From: Agrobacterium cucumeris
GTDB lineage: Bacteria; Pseudomonadota; Alphaproteobacteria; Rhizobiales; Rhizobiaceae
NCBI RefSeq assembly: GCF_030036535.1
Contig: NZ_CP080387.1
Span: 2,600,501 to 2,664,500 of the forward strand
Reading direction: 5' to 3'
Length of the DNA: 64,000 nucleotides
Shown: positions 1 to 8,246 of the stretch, in pieces
Layout: every line of letters begins with the position of its first letter
Position numbering within the stretch: the first letter of the stretch is position 1
Position numbers and translations under genes: made by a program
The notes under the pieces: generated by a model
What the model was told of the DNA's origin: nothing
Seen by the model: only the letters and a program-made list of their open reading frames with translations
Databases searched by the model: none

Positions 1-2202
1 GGCCGCGAGGCCTACAAGACCTATATTCGCACCCTGCTCTCCATCACCGACAATATCGTCGATGACGCCATCATACCGCCTGCCGATACGCTGCGGCTGG
101 ACGGTGATGACCCCTATTTCGTCGTTGCTGCAGACAAGGGGACGGCGACATTCTCCGATACGGCAAACGGCCTTGCCCACGACGCCGGCTTCTGGCTGGA
201 CGATGCCTTCGCATCGGGCGGTTCCGCCGGTTATGACCACAAGAAAATGGGCATCACCGCACGCGGCGCATGGGAAACGGTAAAGCGCCATTTCCGTGAA
301 ATGGACACCGACATCCAGACCACGCCGTTCACCGTGGCCGGTGTGGGTGACATGTCCGGTGACGTCTTCGGCAATGGCATGCTGCTGTCGGAAAAGATCA
401 GGCTCATCGCCGCCTTCGATCACCGCGACATCTTCATCGATCCGGACCCCGATACCGACAGGTCCTTTGCAGAGCGCAAGCGGCTTTTCGAACTGCCGCG
501 CTCCAGCTGGCAGGATTATGACCGCTCGGCCCTATCCGCCGGTGCGATGATCATCTCGCGTTCCGAAAAATCCGTGACGCTGACGCCGGAAGCCGTGGCT
601 GCCATCGGCATCGACAAATCCGTCGCCACGCCCTTCGAGATCATGACCGCCATTCTGAAGGCGCCGACCGATCTCCTCTGGTTCGGCGGCATCGGCACCT
701 ATATCAAGGCGGCGGTGGAAACCAATGCCGAGGTGGGTGACAGGGCGAACGACCCGATCCGTGTCAACGCCACCGAACTGCGCGCCAAGGTCATCGGCGA
801 AGGCGCCAATCTGGGCATCACCCAGAAGGGCCGCATTGCCTATGCGCTTTCGGGCGGACGTTGCAACTCCGATGCCATCGACAACTCGGCCGGGGTGAAC
901 TCCTCCGACGTCGAGGTCAACATCAAGATCGCCCTCGCCTCCGCCGTCAATACCGGTCGCCTGACGATGCCGAAGCGCAATCAGCTTCTCGCCTCCATGA
1001 CGCCGGAAGTGGCGCAGCTGGTGCTGCGCAATAACTACCTGCAATCGCTGGCGATCTCGCTGACGGAACGGCTGGGGCTCGCAAACCGCGAAGAGCTTGG
1101 CCGCCTGATGAGTGCGCTGGAGGCAACCGGACAGCTGAACCGCAAGGTGGAAACCCTGCCTGATAATGCCGAGTTCAGCGAAAGATATGCCTCTGGCAAG
1201 CCGCTGACCCGACCGGAAATCGGTGTGCTTCTGTCTTATGCCAAGCTGACGCTGTTCGACGCACTGGTGGCGAGCCCGCTGCCGGATGAGCCTTATCTCC
1301 AGCATCTGCTCGTCGACTATTTCCCGGCCAAGATGCAGAAGAACTATGCCGACGATATCAAGGCGCATCGCCTGCACCGCGAGATCGTTGCAACCGCGCT
1401 CGCCAACGCCGTGGTCAACCGCGGTGGACCGGGCTTCGTGCAGAAACTTGGCGATGCAAGCGGTCTTCTCGCAGCTGACGTCGTCAAGGCGGCCGTCATT
1501 GTCGAAGATGGTTTCGGCCTCAAACGTCTGTGGAGTGAGGTCGACGCGCTTGATGGCAAGATCGGTGGGCAAGTCCAGAACGGGCTTTATGCCACCATCG
1601 CCCGCATCTTCTCCGATGCAAGCAGGCTATACCTGCAGACCCGAAGCGCCGGCGCTGCAACAGGCGACATGGCGACCGAGATCGAGCGACTGAAAACCGC
1701 CATCAAGACGCTGTCGCCGGCAGCGGCGAAATATCGTCGCGAGCTTGGCGTCACGGAAATCGACGGCGTTCCGGCCGCCCTTCTGGAAGAGCTGGATACG
1801 CTTTCCCTGCTGGTCTATGTGCCCGAGATCATGCGTATCGCCGAAAGTGCGGGCACGACGCTTGCCCGCGCCGCCGAAAGCTATGCCACCGTTTCGTCGA
1901 CCTTCCGTGTGGCACGCCTGCTGGATGCCAGCCAGCGCATCGCACCGGCCGATCATTACGAGAGCCTGGCTCTTCTGCGCAGCCAGGACCAGATCTCCTC
2001 CTCCCGACGCCGGATCGTCATCTCTGCGCTGACGGAATATGCAAAGGAGAAAGATCCGGTTCAGGCCTGGTATGCCGCCGACCGCGTGCGGGTGAACCGC
2101 ATCGTCTCCGAGCTGGGCGCGCTCAGTGAAAGCGGCGATACCAACCTTGCCCGCCTGACAGTGGCGGCCGGGTTGCTTGGCGATATCGTTCAGGCACGCT
2201 GA
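1..2202 (+). CDS. NAD-specific glutamate dehydrogenase, large (180 kDa) type, C-terminal part
   Basis: The open frame enters from the left edge, so about 733 residues of the C-terminal part are visible. Proteins of this class are about 1,600 residues long in alphaproteobacteria. The enzyme converts glutamate plus NAD to 2-oxoglutarate and ammonia in the cytoplasm. The visible part holds the end of the catalytic domain, with stretches such as WFGGIGTYIK and KVIGEGANLG that are typical of the family, followed by the long helical C-terminal region. The frame is open from base 1, well upstream of the first in-frame ATG at 247, so that ATG is not the start. The family call is firm. The regulatory N-terminal domains lie outside the window. 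Confidence 0.93.
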   Translation, partial: GREAYKTYIRTLLSITDNIVDDAIIPPADTLRLDGDDPYFVVAADKGTATFSDTANGLAHDAGFWLDDAFASGGSAGYDHKKMGITARGAWETVKRHFREMDTDIQTTPFTVAGVGDMSGDVFGNGMLLSEKIRLIAAFDHRDIFIDPDPDTDRSFAERKRLFELPRSSWQDYDRSALSAGAMIISRSEKSVTLTPEAVAAIGIDKSVATPFEIMTAILKAPTDLLWFGGIGTYIKAAVETNAEVGDRANDPIRVNATELRAKVIGEGANLGITQKGRIAYALSGGRCNSDAIDNSAGVNSSDVEVNIKIALASAVNTGRLTMPKRNQLLASMTPEVAQLVLRNNYLQSLAISLTERLGLANREELGRLMSALEATGQLNRKVETLPDNAEFSERYASGKPLTRPEIGVLLSYAKLTLFDALVASPLPDEPYLQHLLVDYFPAKMQKNYADDIKAHRLHREIVATALANAVVNRGGPGFVQKLGDASGLLAADVVKAAVIVEDGFGLKRLWSEVDALDGKIGGQVQNGLYATIARIFSDASRLYLQTRSAGAATGDMATEIERLKTAIKTLSPAAAKYRRELGVTEIDGVPAALLEELDTLSLLVYVPEIMRIAESAGTTLARAAESYATVSSTFRVARLLDASQRIAPADHYESLALLRSQDQISSSRRRIVISALTEYAKEKDPVQAWYAADRVRVNRIVSELGALSESGDTNLARLTVAAGLLGDIVQAR

Positions 2203-2218
2203 TCGGCACTCTTAAAAA

Positions 2219-2246
2219 CGCCATCCGGTTATCGACCCGGATGGCG
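2219..2246 (-). terminator. Hairpin behind the glutamate dehydrogenase gene, U-tract on the minus strand
   Basis: CGCCATCCGG (2219-2228) and CCGGATGGCG (2237-2246) form a perfect 10-bp stem with an 8-base loop. Read on the minus strand the stem is followed by TTTTTAAG, the usual form of an intrinsic terminator. Both flanking genes are on the plus strand, where the stem is followed by AAAAA. It may serve only as a 3'-end hairpin for the dehydrogenase mRNA. Confidence 0.45.
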
Positions 2247-2309
2247 AAAAACCAAGCGGATGACCGGCATCCCGCACTCTATCCTCCCGATTATCCGATA
2301 GGACGATGA

Positions 2310-3686
2310 ATGACTGTCCCCTCCCAAAACGCGGAAACAGTGGTTGCCAAACGCGGCATCTGGGGCTGGGTCATGTTCGACTGGGCGGCGCAGCCGTTTT
2401 TCACCGTCGTCACCACGTTCGTTTTCGGGCCTTATTTTGTCGCCCGTCTTACCGATGATCCGATTGCCGCGCAGGCGACATGGAGCAATATGGCGACGGT
2501 CTCCTCGATCATCATCGCCCTCTTCTCACCCATCCTCGGCTCCATCGCTGATCAATCCGGCGCGCGCAAACCGTGGATCGCCTTTTTTGCCGTCATCAAG
2601 ATCGTCAGCCTGTTTTTCCTCTGGTTTGCAGCGCCGGGCTCAACGCTTATCCTGCCGATCATCTGCATGATCCTTGCCTCCATCGCGGCGGAATTTTCGA
2701 TTGTCTTCAACGATTCCATGATGCCGCGACTGACCAACCCGCAAAATGTCGGCCGCATTTCCAATCTCGCCTGGGGACTGGGTTATCTCGGCGGCATGGT
2801 GGTGCTGATTGCGGTGGTGACGCTTCTGGCCGCAAGCCCACAGACCGGGCTGACCATCGCCGGCATCAAGCCGCTTTTCGGTCTCGACCCGGCAACCGGT
2901 GAGGACGCCAGAATAACCGGCCCGCTCGCCGCGCTCTGGTACCTCATCTTCATTCTGCCGATGTTTCTGTTGACCCCGGACGCCGAAAAAGGCCTGCCTT
3001 TCAAGGCAGCAATCCGTTCGGGGCTGGGGGAACTGAAGATCACGCTCCGCGAGCTGCGCTACCGCCCCGTGCTTTTGCGGTTCCTGATCGCGCGCATGCT
3101 TTATCAGGATGGCGTCAATGGTGTTCTCATACTGGGCGGAGCATTTGCCGCCGGCATGTTTGGCTGGGCGACGATGGAAATCGGCCTCTTCGGCATCCTC
3201 CTCAACGTCGTCGCCATCGCGGGCTGTTTTGCCGCCGGGCGGGTCGATCACAAACTCGGATCGCGCATCACCATCCTCATCAGCCTGGTGTTGCTGCTAC
3301 TCGCCACGCTCGGCATCGTCTCCACGGAAAAGGGCTCGACCCTGTTTGGCTGGATACAATTATCGACGGCGGACGATGGCGGCATCTTCGCGACAGGCGC
3401 GGAAAAAGCCTATCTGCTCTATGGCGTTTTGATCGGCCTTGCCTTCGGCCCCGTCCAGGCATCGTCCCGCTCTTATCTCGCCCGCAATATCACTGTTGCA
3501 GAAGCGGGCCGTTATTTCGGCATCTATGCGCTTTCCGGACGCGCCACGAGTTTCATGGCGACGCTGTCATTTTCCATAGCAACCTACATAAGCGGTTCCG
3601 CCCATATCGGCATGGCCACGCTTATCTTGTTCCTGGGAGCTGGATTTCTGCTGTTGCTGCGCGTGCCGGAAAGAACGGCAGGCTGA
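2310..3686 (+). CDS. MFS transporter, UMF1/Atg22-like family
   Basis: A 458-residue inner-membrane protein with about twelve hydrophobic segments. The N-terminus, with WGWVMFDWAAQPFFT, is the signature of the UMF1 branch of the major facilitator superfamily, related to yeast Atg22, a vacuolar amino-acid effluxer. Bacterial members are poorly characterised and the substrate is unknown. A longer polar insert (around residues 330-365) separates two late membrane segments. The ATG at 2310 follows AGGACG. The gene stands alone between the glutamate dehydrogenase gene and the convergent phaR. Family confident, substrate not assignable. Confidence 0.85.
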   Translation: MTVPSQNAETVVAKRGIWGWVMFDWAAQPFFTVVTTFVFGPYFVARLTDDPIAAQATWSNMATVSSIIIALFSPILGSIADQSGARKPWIAFFAVIKIVSLFFLWFAAPGSTLILPIICMILASIAAEFSIVFNDSMMPRLTNPQNVGRISNLAWGLGYLGGMVVLIAVVTLLAASPQTGLTIAGIKPLFGLDPATGEDARITGPLAALWYLIFILPMFLLTPDAEKGLPFKAAIRSGLGELKITLRELRYRPVLLRFLIARMLYQDGVNGVLILGGAFAAGMFGWATMEIGLFGILLNVVAIAGCFAAGRVDHKLGSRITILISLVLLLLATLGIVSTEKGSTLFGWIQLSTADDGGIFATGAEKAYLLYGVLIGLAFGPVQASSRSYLARNITVAEAGRYFGIYALSGRATSFMATLSFSIATYISGSAHIGMATLILFLGAGFLLLLRVPERTAG

Positions 3687-3701
3687 AACTTCGACGCAGC
3701 A

Positions 3702-3732
3702 GCCGATGCGGTTGATCAAACCCGGCATCGGC
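3702..3732. terminator. Hairpin between convergent MFS and phaR genes
   Basis: GCCGATGC (3702-3709) pairs with GCATCGGC (3725-3732), and GGTT/AACC inside the loop can extend the stem. It lies in the 61-base gap between two convergent stop codons, where a bidirectional terminator would be expected. There is no U-run on either side, so an intrinsic terminator is only a possibility. Confidence 0.4.
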
Positions 3733-3747
3733 CCGCACAGAACAGGA

Positions 3748-4323
3748 TCAGAGCTGATCGAGTTTTTGCTGCAATGCGCGCAGCTGCGCCTTCAGCTCGT
3801 CGATTTCGGACGCGTTCGGCTTGCGGGTTTCCTTCGGCGCCTGCGGCATTGCGAAAGGCGTAAAACCCTGCATCGCCTGCCGGAACAGTTCCGTATTGCG
3901 GCGGATCTGCTCTTCCATCATTTGCAGCGGCGCCTGAAAATTGCGGGCAAGCGAGCCGTCGCCGAACGCCTTGGCCATATGCTCCTGCATCTGGCTCTGC
4001 TGGTCCGAGAATGTCTTCATCGAATGTTCGAGAAATGTCGGCACGACCATCTGCATCTGGTCGCCATAATAGGAGATCAACTGCCGCAGAAACGCCGTCG
4101 GCAGCAACGTATTGCCGGTTTTGGCCTCCTGTTCGACGATGATCTGCGTCAGAACCGCATGGGTGATGTCTTCGGACGACTTGGCGTCCTGAACCTTGAA
4201 GTCCTCACCGCGCTTGACCATCTGCGCGAGATCATCGAGCGTCACATAGGTGCTCGTGCCGGTATTATAGAGCCGCCGGTTGGCGTATTTTTTAATGATT
4301 GTTTCGCCGTCGTGTTTCGCCAT
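3748..4323 (-). CDS. phaR: Polyhydroxyalkanoate synthesis repressor PhaR
   Basis: A 191-residue cytoplasmic regulator. The N-terminal block with KKYANRRLYNT is the diagnostic PHB accumulation regulatory DNA-binding domain, and the middle holds the second conserved domain (ISYYGDQMQ, FLEHSMKTF). The C-terminus is a predicted coiled coil (residues roughly 165-190, ELKAQLRALQQKL). PhaR homologues bind both PHB granules and DNA and repress phasin and PHB genes until granules form. The ATG at 4323 is chosen because AGGAGG precedes it and the family begins just before the KKYANRR block. A longer in-frame extension to 4455 has no support. It faces phbA across a 242-base region. Confidence 0.93.
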   Translation of the reverse strand: MAKHDGETIIKKYANRRLYNTGTSTYVTLDDLAQMVKRGEDFKVQDAKSSEDITHAVLTQIIVEQEAKTGNTLLPTAFLRQLISYYGDQMQMVVPTFLEHSMKTFSDQQSQMQEHMAKAFGDGSLARNFQAPLQMMEEQIRRNTELFRQAMQGFTPFAMPQAPKETRKPNASEIDELKAQLRALQQKLDQL

Positions 4324-4391
4324 GCCCGCCTCCTCGCGATGATGGTATTTTCTTTTTTTTGGTCTTGGTGCTCTTCCCGGCGCAAAGTGTA

Positions 4392-4455
4392 TGCGCAAAA
4401 CGAGCCCTCTGACAAATGTTTTGTGCATCGCAACAGTTTGTTTTTTGCGCAGCAA
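4392..4455. promoter_or_regulatory. Cluster of TGC...GCA dyads in the phaR-phbA intergenic region, possible PhaR operators
   Basis: Three dyads stand in 64 bases: TGCGCA (4392-4397), TGCATCGCA (4424-4432) and TTGCGCAGCAA (4445-4455). PhaR from Rhodobacter and Paracoccus is known to recognise TGC-N-GCA type dyads. The cluster lies 69-132 bases upstream of the phaR start and 111-174 bases upstream of phbA, so it could act on both. Motif match by eye only. Confidence 0.45.
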
Positions 4456-4565
4456 TTTTTCGCAAGATTCCCGGGTGATTTAGCAACATCTTTTAAAGCA
4501 ACTTTCGGCATTTGACTTGTATTGAAAGCTTTGCCAGTCTCCGCCCGCATGTGAGGAGAATAGAG

Positions 4566-5747
4566 ATGACCCTGCCTTCAATCGTGATTGCCAGCGCCGC
4601 GCGCACCGCCGTCGGTTCCTTCAATGGCCACTTCGCCAACACACCCGCCCATGAGCTGGGAGCAACCGTCATCAACGCCGTGCTGGAACGCGCGGGTGTT
4701 GCGGCAAACGAAGTCGATGAGGTCATTCTTGGTCAGGTGCTGACGGCAGGCGAAGGGCAGAACCCGGCGCGGCAGGCGGCCATGAAGGCCGGCATTCCGC
4801 AGGAGGCGACCGCCTTCGGTCTCAACCAGCTCTGCGGCTCCGGCCTGCGTGCCGTCGCCCTCGGCATGCAGCAGATCGTTACCGGCGACGCGGCCATCAT
4901 CATTGCCGGCGGTCAGGAATCCATGTCCATGGCGCCCCATTGCGCGCATTTGCGCGGCGGCGTGAAAATGGGTGATTTCAAGATGATCGACACCATGCTG
5001 AAGGACGGCCTGACCGATGCCTTCTATGGCTATCACATGGGCATCACTGCCGAGAACATCGCCCGCCAATGGCAACTTTCCCGCGATGAACAGGATCAAT
5101 TTGCTGTCGCATCGCAAAACAAGGCTGAAGCCGCACAGAATGCCGGCCGTTTCGCCGATGAAATCGTCGCCTTCACGGTCAAAGGCCGCAAGGCTGATAT
5201 CATCATCGATGCGGACGAACATATCCGCGCCGGCGCTTCGCTGGAAACCATGGCGAAGCTTCGCCCCGCCTTCGACAAGGAAGGCACGGTGACAGCAGGC
5301 AATGCCTCCGGCCTGAATGATGGCGCAGCCGCAACACTTTTGATGTCGGAACAGGAAGCGGCAAAACGCGGCATCAAGCCGCTGGCGCGCATCGCCTCCT
5401 GGGCAACGGCGGGCGTTGATCCGCAGATCATGGGCACGGGGCCCATTCCCGCCTCCCGCAAGGCGCTGGCCAAGGCCGGCTGGTCGATCAATGATATCGG
5501 CCTTGTCGAAGCCAACGAAGCCTTTGCCGCCCAATCCTGTGCGGTCGTGCGCGAGTTGGGCCTTGATCCTGATATCGTCAACGTCAATGGTGGTGCAATC
5601 GCCATCGGCCATCCAATCGGTGCTTCCGGTGCACGTGTCCTCAACACACTCATTTACGAGATGCGCCGCCGCAACGTGTCCAAGGGCCTTGCGACACTCT
5701 GCATCGGTGGTGGCATGGGTGTTGCCATGTGCATTGAGGCGCTCTGA
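4566..5747 (+). CDS. phbA: Acetyl-CoA acetyltransferase (beta-ketothiolase)
   Basis: A 393-residue cytoplasmic thiolase that condenses two acetyl-CoA to acetoacetyl-CoA, the first step of polyhydroxybutyrate synthesis. The acyl-carrying cysteine is in NQLCGSGLRA (near residue 88), the catalytic histidine in GHPIGASGAR and the second cysteine in CIGGGMGVA near the end. Length equals the usual 390-394. The ATG at 4566 follows AGGAG at 4553 and begins the typical MTLPSIVIASAARTAVG type start; the in-frame upstream extension lacks family support. It is followed 127 bases later by phbB. A weak promoter candidate, TTGACT at 4512, lies upstream. Confidence 0.95.
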   Translation: MTLPSIVIASAARTAVGSFNGHFANTPAHELGATVINAVLERAGVAANEVDEVILGQVLTAGEGQNPARQAAMKAGIPQEATAFGLNQLCGSGLRAVALGMQQIVTGDAAIIIAGGQESMSMAPHCAHLRGGVKMGDFKMIDTMLKDGLTDAFYGYHMGITAENIARQWQLSRDEQDQFAVASQNKAEAAQNAGRFADEIVAFTVKGRKADIIIDADEHIRAGASLETMAKLRPAFDKEGTVTAGNASGLNDGAAATLLMSEQEAAKRGIKPLARIASWATAGVDPQIMGTGPIPASRKALAKAGWSINDIGLVEANEAFAAQSCAVVRELGLDPDIVNVNGGAIAIGHPIGASGARVLNTLIYEMRRRNVSKGLATLCIGGGMGVAMCIEAL

Positions 5748-5874
5748 AACGGCTGTACGGCTTTCCAAAAATCAATTCCTGTTCGGCGAACAATAGGGTA
5801 GAAGCGGCCTCCCATTGGCCGTATTTCTGTGGCCGTTGAGCACGGCAAAAGCAGTTCAGGACATGGAGGCCGAT

Positions 5875-6600
5875 ATGAGCCGGGTTGCGTTGATTTCCGG
5901 CGGGACAAGCGGCATAGGTGCCGCGATTGCCCGCGCCTTGCAGGCGGCCGGCTACCGGGTCGCCGTCAATTACGCTTTCACGACCGACAGGGCTGAAGCC
6001 TTTCAGAAAGAAACCGGCATCCCTGCTTTTCAATGGGACGTTCGCGACTATGACGCCTGCGTAGACGGCATTGCAAAGGTGGAAGAGACCTTCGGTCCCG
6101 TCGAGGTTCTCGTCAACAACGCCGGCATCACCCGCGATGCGATGTTTCACAAGATGTCGCCGCAACAATGGCGCGAGGTGATCGACACCAACCTCACCGG
6201 CGTCTTCAACATGACGCACCCCGTCTGGCCGGGTATGCGCGATCGCGGTTTCGGCCGCATCGTCAATATTTCCTCGATCAACGGTCAGAAGGGTCAGGCG
6301 GGGCAAGCCAACTATTCCGCTTCCAAGGCGGGCGATATCGGCTTCACCAAGGCGCTCGCCCAGGAAGGCGCCAGCCGCAACATCACCGTCAACGCCATCT
6401 GCCCCGGCTATATCGGTACCGAGATGGTGAGAGCGATACCGGAAAAAGTGCTTGCCGAACGGATCGTCCCGCAAATTCCGGTCGGGCGGCTGGGCGAACC
6501 GGAAGAAATCGCCCGCTGCGTCCTGTTTCTGGTTTCCGACGAGGCCGGCTTCATCACTGGCTCCACCATGACGGCCAATGGCGGGCAATATTTCGCCTGA
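5875..6600 (+). CDS. phbB: Acetoacetyl-CoA reductase
   Basis: A 241-residue short-chain dehydrogenase that reduces acetoacetyl-CoA to (R)-3-hydroxybutyryl-CoA with NADPH, the second step of PHB synthesis. The nucleotide-binding GGTSGIGAA is at the N-terminus, the NNAG motif near residue 82 and the catalytic YSASK near residue 145. Length equals the family norm. The ATG at 5875 follows GGAGG at 5865; an upstream in-frame ATG at 5815 has no ribosome site. The PHB synthase gene phaC is not in the window, so polymerisation is encoded elsewhere. Confidence 0.95.
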   Translation: MSRVALISGGTSGIGAAIARALQAAGYRVAVNYAFTTDRAEAFQKETGIPAFQWDVRDYDACVDGIAKVEETFGPVEVLVNNAGITRDAMFHKMSPQQWREVIDTNLTGVFNMTHPVWPGMRDRGFGRIVNISSINGQKGQAGQANYSASKAGDIGFTKALAQEGASRNITVNAICPGYIGTEMVRAIPEKVLAERIVPQIPVGRLGEPEEIARCVLFLVSDEAGFITGSTMTANGGQYFA

Positions 6601-6750
6601 GATCGGCCACCCTTCACTTCGGCGACAGCCAAGTCAGTAAACTTTTCGTGATAATTACTTCCGTAATTTTGCCGCGCACAAAAACTTGAGCACGAAAGAC
6701 TGGAAAGTGCCATTCGCTAAACCAATGAAAATACGACAGTTTTTGTATAG

Positions 6751-6768
6751 TTTAGAATGACTCTAGAA
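6751..6768. promoter_or_regulatory. Possible Irr operator (ICE-like motif) upstream of bfd-bfr
   Basis: TTTAGAA-TGA-CTCTAGA resembles the iron control element TTTAGAA-N3-TTCTAAA bound by Irr in rhizobia, matching 12 of 14 half-site bases. A TTGACA hexamer at 6799-6804 with a poor -10 (TTTAAG, 6823) lies downstream, giving a plausible promoter for bfd. Irr repression of bacterioferritin genes under iron limitation is established in Rhizobiales. The 266 bases from 6601 to 6866 hold no gene that I can support. Confidence 0.4.
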
Positions 6769-6866
6769 ATTCCACTCCGATTCAAAAGGAGGTTTTTCTT
6801 GACATTTGGTGTCCTGTTTTGGTTTAAGAACGAAAACAACGTGTTGCGTCATACAGGCAGTCCATC

Positions 6867-7178
6867 ATGCTGGTTTGCAGCTGCAATTACATCACCGATC
6901 ACGATATCCGGGACGTCATCAACGAACTCCTCGACGAGGACTGTTGGCAGTTGATCGTTCCCGCCAAAGTGTATCACGCCATGGAAAAACGTGGCCGCTG
7001 TTGCGGCTGTTTCCCGACCGTTGTCGATCTGATCATCAAGACCACCGAAGAATATCACGCCCGTCGCCACTCGACTGAGGCCGATGTTTTTGATTTTATG
7101 TCCCGCCTGAAGCGATTCCATGAAGAGAACAGGAGAGCGGACATTGAAAGGCGACAAAAAAGTCATCGAGCGGCTTAA
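6867..7178 (+). CDS. bfd: Bacterioferritin-associated ferredoxin
   Basis: A 103-residue cytoplasmic [2Fe-2S] protein. The cluster ligands are visible as C4 and C6 in CSC and C45/C48 in the CCGC stretch, the CxC...CxxC spacing of Bfd. In Pseudomonas Bfd passes electrons to the haem of bacterioferritin so that stored iron is reduced and released. The C-terminal 35 residues beyond the Fe-S domain are longer than in E. coli Bfd. The gene overlaps bfr by 35 bases, which points to coupled translation of the storage protein and its reductant. Confidence 0.9.
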   Translation: MLVCSCNYITDHDIRDVINELLDEDCWQLIVPAKVYHAMEKRGRCCGCFPTVVDLIIKTTEEYHARRHSTEADVFDFMSRLKRFHEENRRADIERRQKSHRAA

Positions 7179-7629
7179 CGAGGCCCTTTTTCTCGAACTC
7201 GGTGCAGTGAACCAGTATTGGCTTCATTACCGGCTGCTGAACGACTGGGGCTACACGAAGCTCGCGAAGAAGGAGCGCGCTGAATCCATCGAAGAGATGC
7301 AGCACGCCGACAAGATCATCGATCGTATCATCTTCCTTGAAGGCCATCCCAACCTTCAGACGCTGGCCCCGCTGCGCATCGGCCAGAACGTCAAGGAAGT
7401 GCTGGAAGCCGACCTGGCGGGCGAATACGACGCACGCACCTCCTACAAGAAGTCGCGTGACATCTGTTCCGAGGCCGGAGACTACGTCTCCATGAAGCTG
7501 TTCGAAGCCCTGCTGATCGACGAAGAAGGCCATATCGACTTCCTCGAAACCCAGCTCGATCTGCTCGGCAAGATCGGCGTGGAAAAATATGGTCAGCTCA
7601 ACGCAGATTCCGCCAACGAGGCGGAATAA
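7144..7629 (+). CDS. bfr: Bacterioferritin, TTG start
   Basis: A 161-residue haem-containing ferritin subunit that forms a 24-mer for iron storage. With the TTG at 7144 as residue 1, the ferroxidase ligands fall on the canonical E18, E51 and H54 and the haem methionine on M52. That agreement, together with AGGAGA at 7131, settles the start against the ATG at 7120, which lacks a ribosome site. It is translated from within the end of bfd, so the two are almost certainly co-transcribed. A strong terminator follows 21 bases after the stop. Confidence 0.95.
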   Translation: MKGDKKVIERLNEALFLELGAVNQYWLHYRLLNDWGYTKLAKKERAESIEEMQHADKIIDRIIFLEGHPNLQTLAPLRIGQNVKEVLEADLAGEYDARTSYKKSRDICSEAGDYVSMKLFEALLIDEEGHIDFLETQLDLLGKIGVEKYGQLNADSANEAE

Positions 7630-7650
7630 GCTTTCGACACTGGACAAGGA

Positions 7651-7675
7651 AAAGGCGGCCCATGGCCGCCTTTTT
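7651..7675 (+). terminator. Rho-independent terminator of bfd-bfr
   Basis: AAAGGCGGCC (7651-7660) pairs with GGCCGCCTTT (7664-7673) around a CAT loop and runs into TTTTTATTTA. The symmetrical A and T tails would also let it serve the convergent Nudix gene whose stop codon is at 7678. Confidence 0.85.
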
Positions 7676-7677
7676 AT

Positions 7678-8190
7678 TTATTTGCCGGAGAGGTGCCGGA
7701 ACTCTGCCACCACCTGCTCGTAGACCGCGCGCTTGAACGGCACGATCAATTCCGGAAGGCTCTCCATCGGCTTCCAGCCCCAGGCATCAAATTCAGCCGT
7801 GTGGCCCGTCGGCGGCGGGTCAATCTGGATTTCACTTTCATCGCCTTCGAAACGGAAAGCGAACCAGCGCTGCGCCTGCCCACGATATTTGCCTCTTAAA
7901 CCGATACCGATCAGTTCGGGCGGCAGATCGTAGTTGATCCAGTTACTCGCTTCCGCAAGCAGAGTCACCGTCTTCATTCCGGTCTCTTCATAAAGTTCGC
8001 GAATGGCGGCCGCCAAAGGCCGCTCGCCATCATCGATGCCGCCCTGCGGCATCTGCCACAATTGCGGTGAGCCGTCATATTCGGAATTGCCTTCACTGAT
8101 GCGCCGGCCGGCCCAGACAAGGCCTTCGGCGTTGAGAACCATTATTCCCGCGCAGGGGCGGTAAGGCAAATCTTCTGCTTTGATTGTCAT
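7678..8190 (-). CDS. rppH: RNA pyrophosphohydrolase, RppH-type Nudix hydrolase
   Basis: A 170-residue cytoplasmic Nudix enzyme. The Nudix box runs from GGIDDGE through REL and EETG (roughly residues 48-70), with the metal-binding glutamates present. The family start [11 protein letters not shown] and the conserved WQMPQGG are those of RppH/IalA, which removes pyrophosphate from diadenosine polyphosphates and from 5'-triphosphate mRNA ends to trigger decay. The ATG at 8190 is preferred since the longer in-frame extension (to 8325) overlaps the spacer and is out of family. It is last in a minus-strand series that begins at obgE. Confidence 0.9.
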   Translation of the reverse strand: MTIKAEDLPYRPCAGIMVLNAEGLVWAGRRISEGNSEYDGSPQLWQMPQGGIDDGERPLAAAIRELYEETGMKTVTLLAEASNWINYDLPPELIGIGLRGKYRGQAQRWFAFRFEGDESEIQIDPPPTGHTAEFDAWGWKPMESLPELIVPFKRAVYEQVVAEFRHLSGK

Positions 8191-8246
8191 GGGAAACCCG
8201 CATTGCTGAGCGCCACAAAAGCGCATGAAATGGCCGCGCAGAAGGT

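Noticed and set aside
532..1572. A 346-codon minus-strand open frame inside the glutamate dehydrogenase gene
   Set aside because: It is the reverse shadow of an intact, conserved enzyme and looks like random arginine/glycine-rich sequence.
3706..4515. A 269-codon plus-strand open frame opposite phaR
   Set aside because: It covers phaR and its intergenic region, has biased arginine/leucine composition and no family resemblance.
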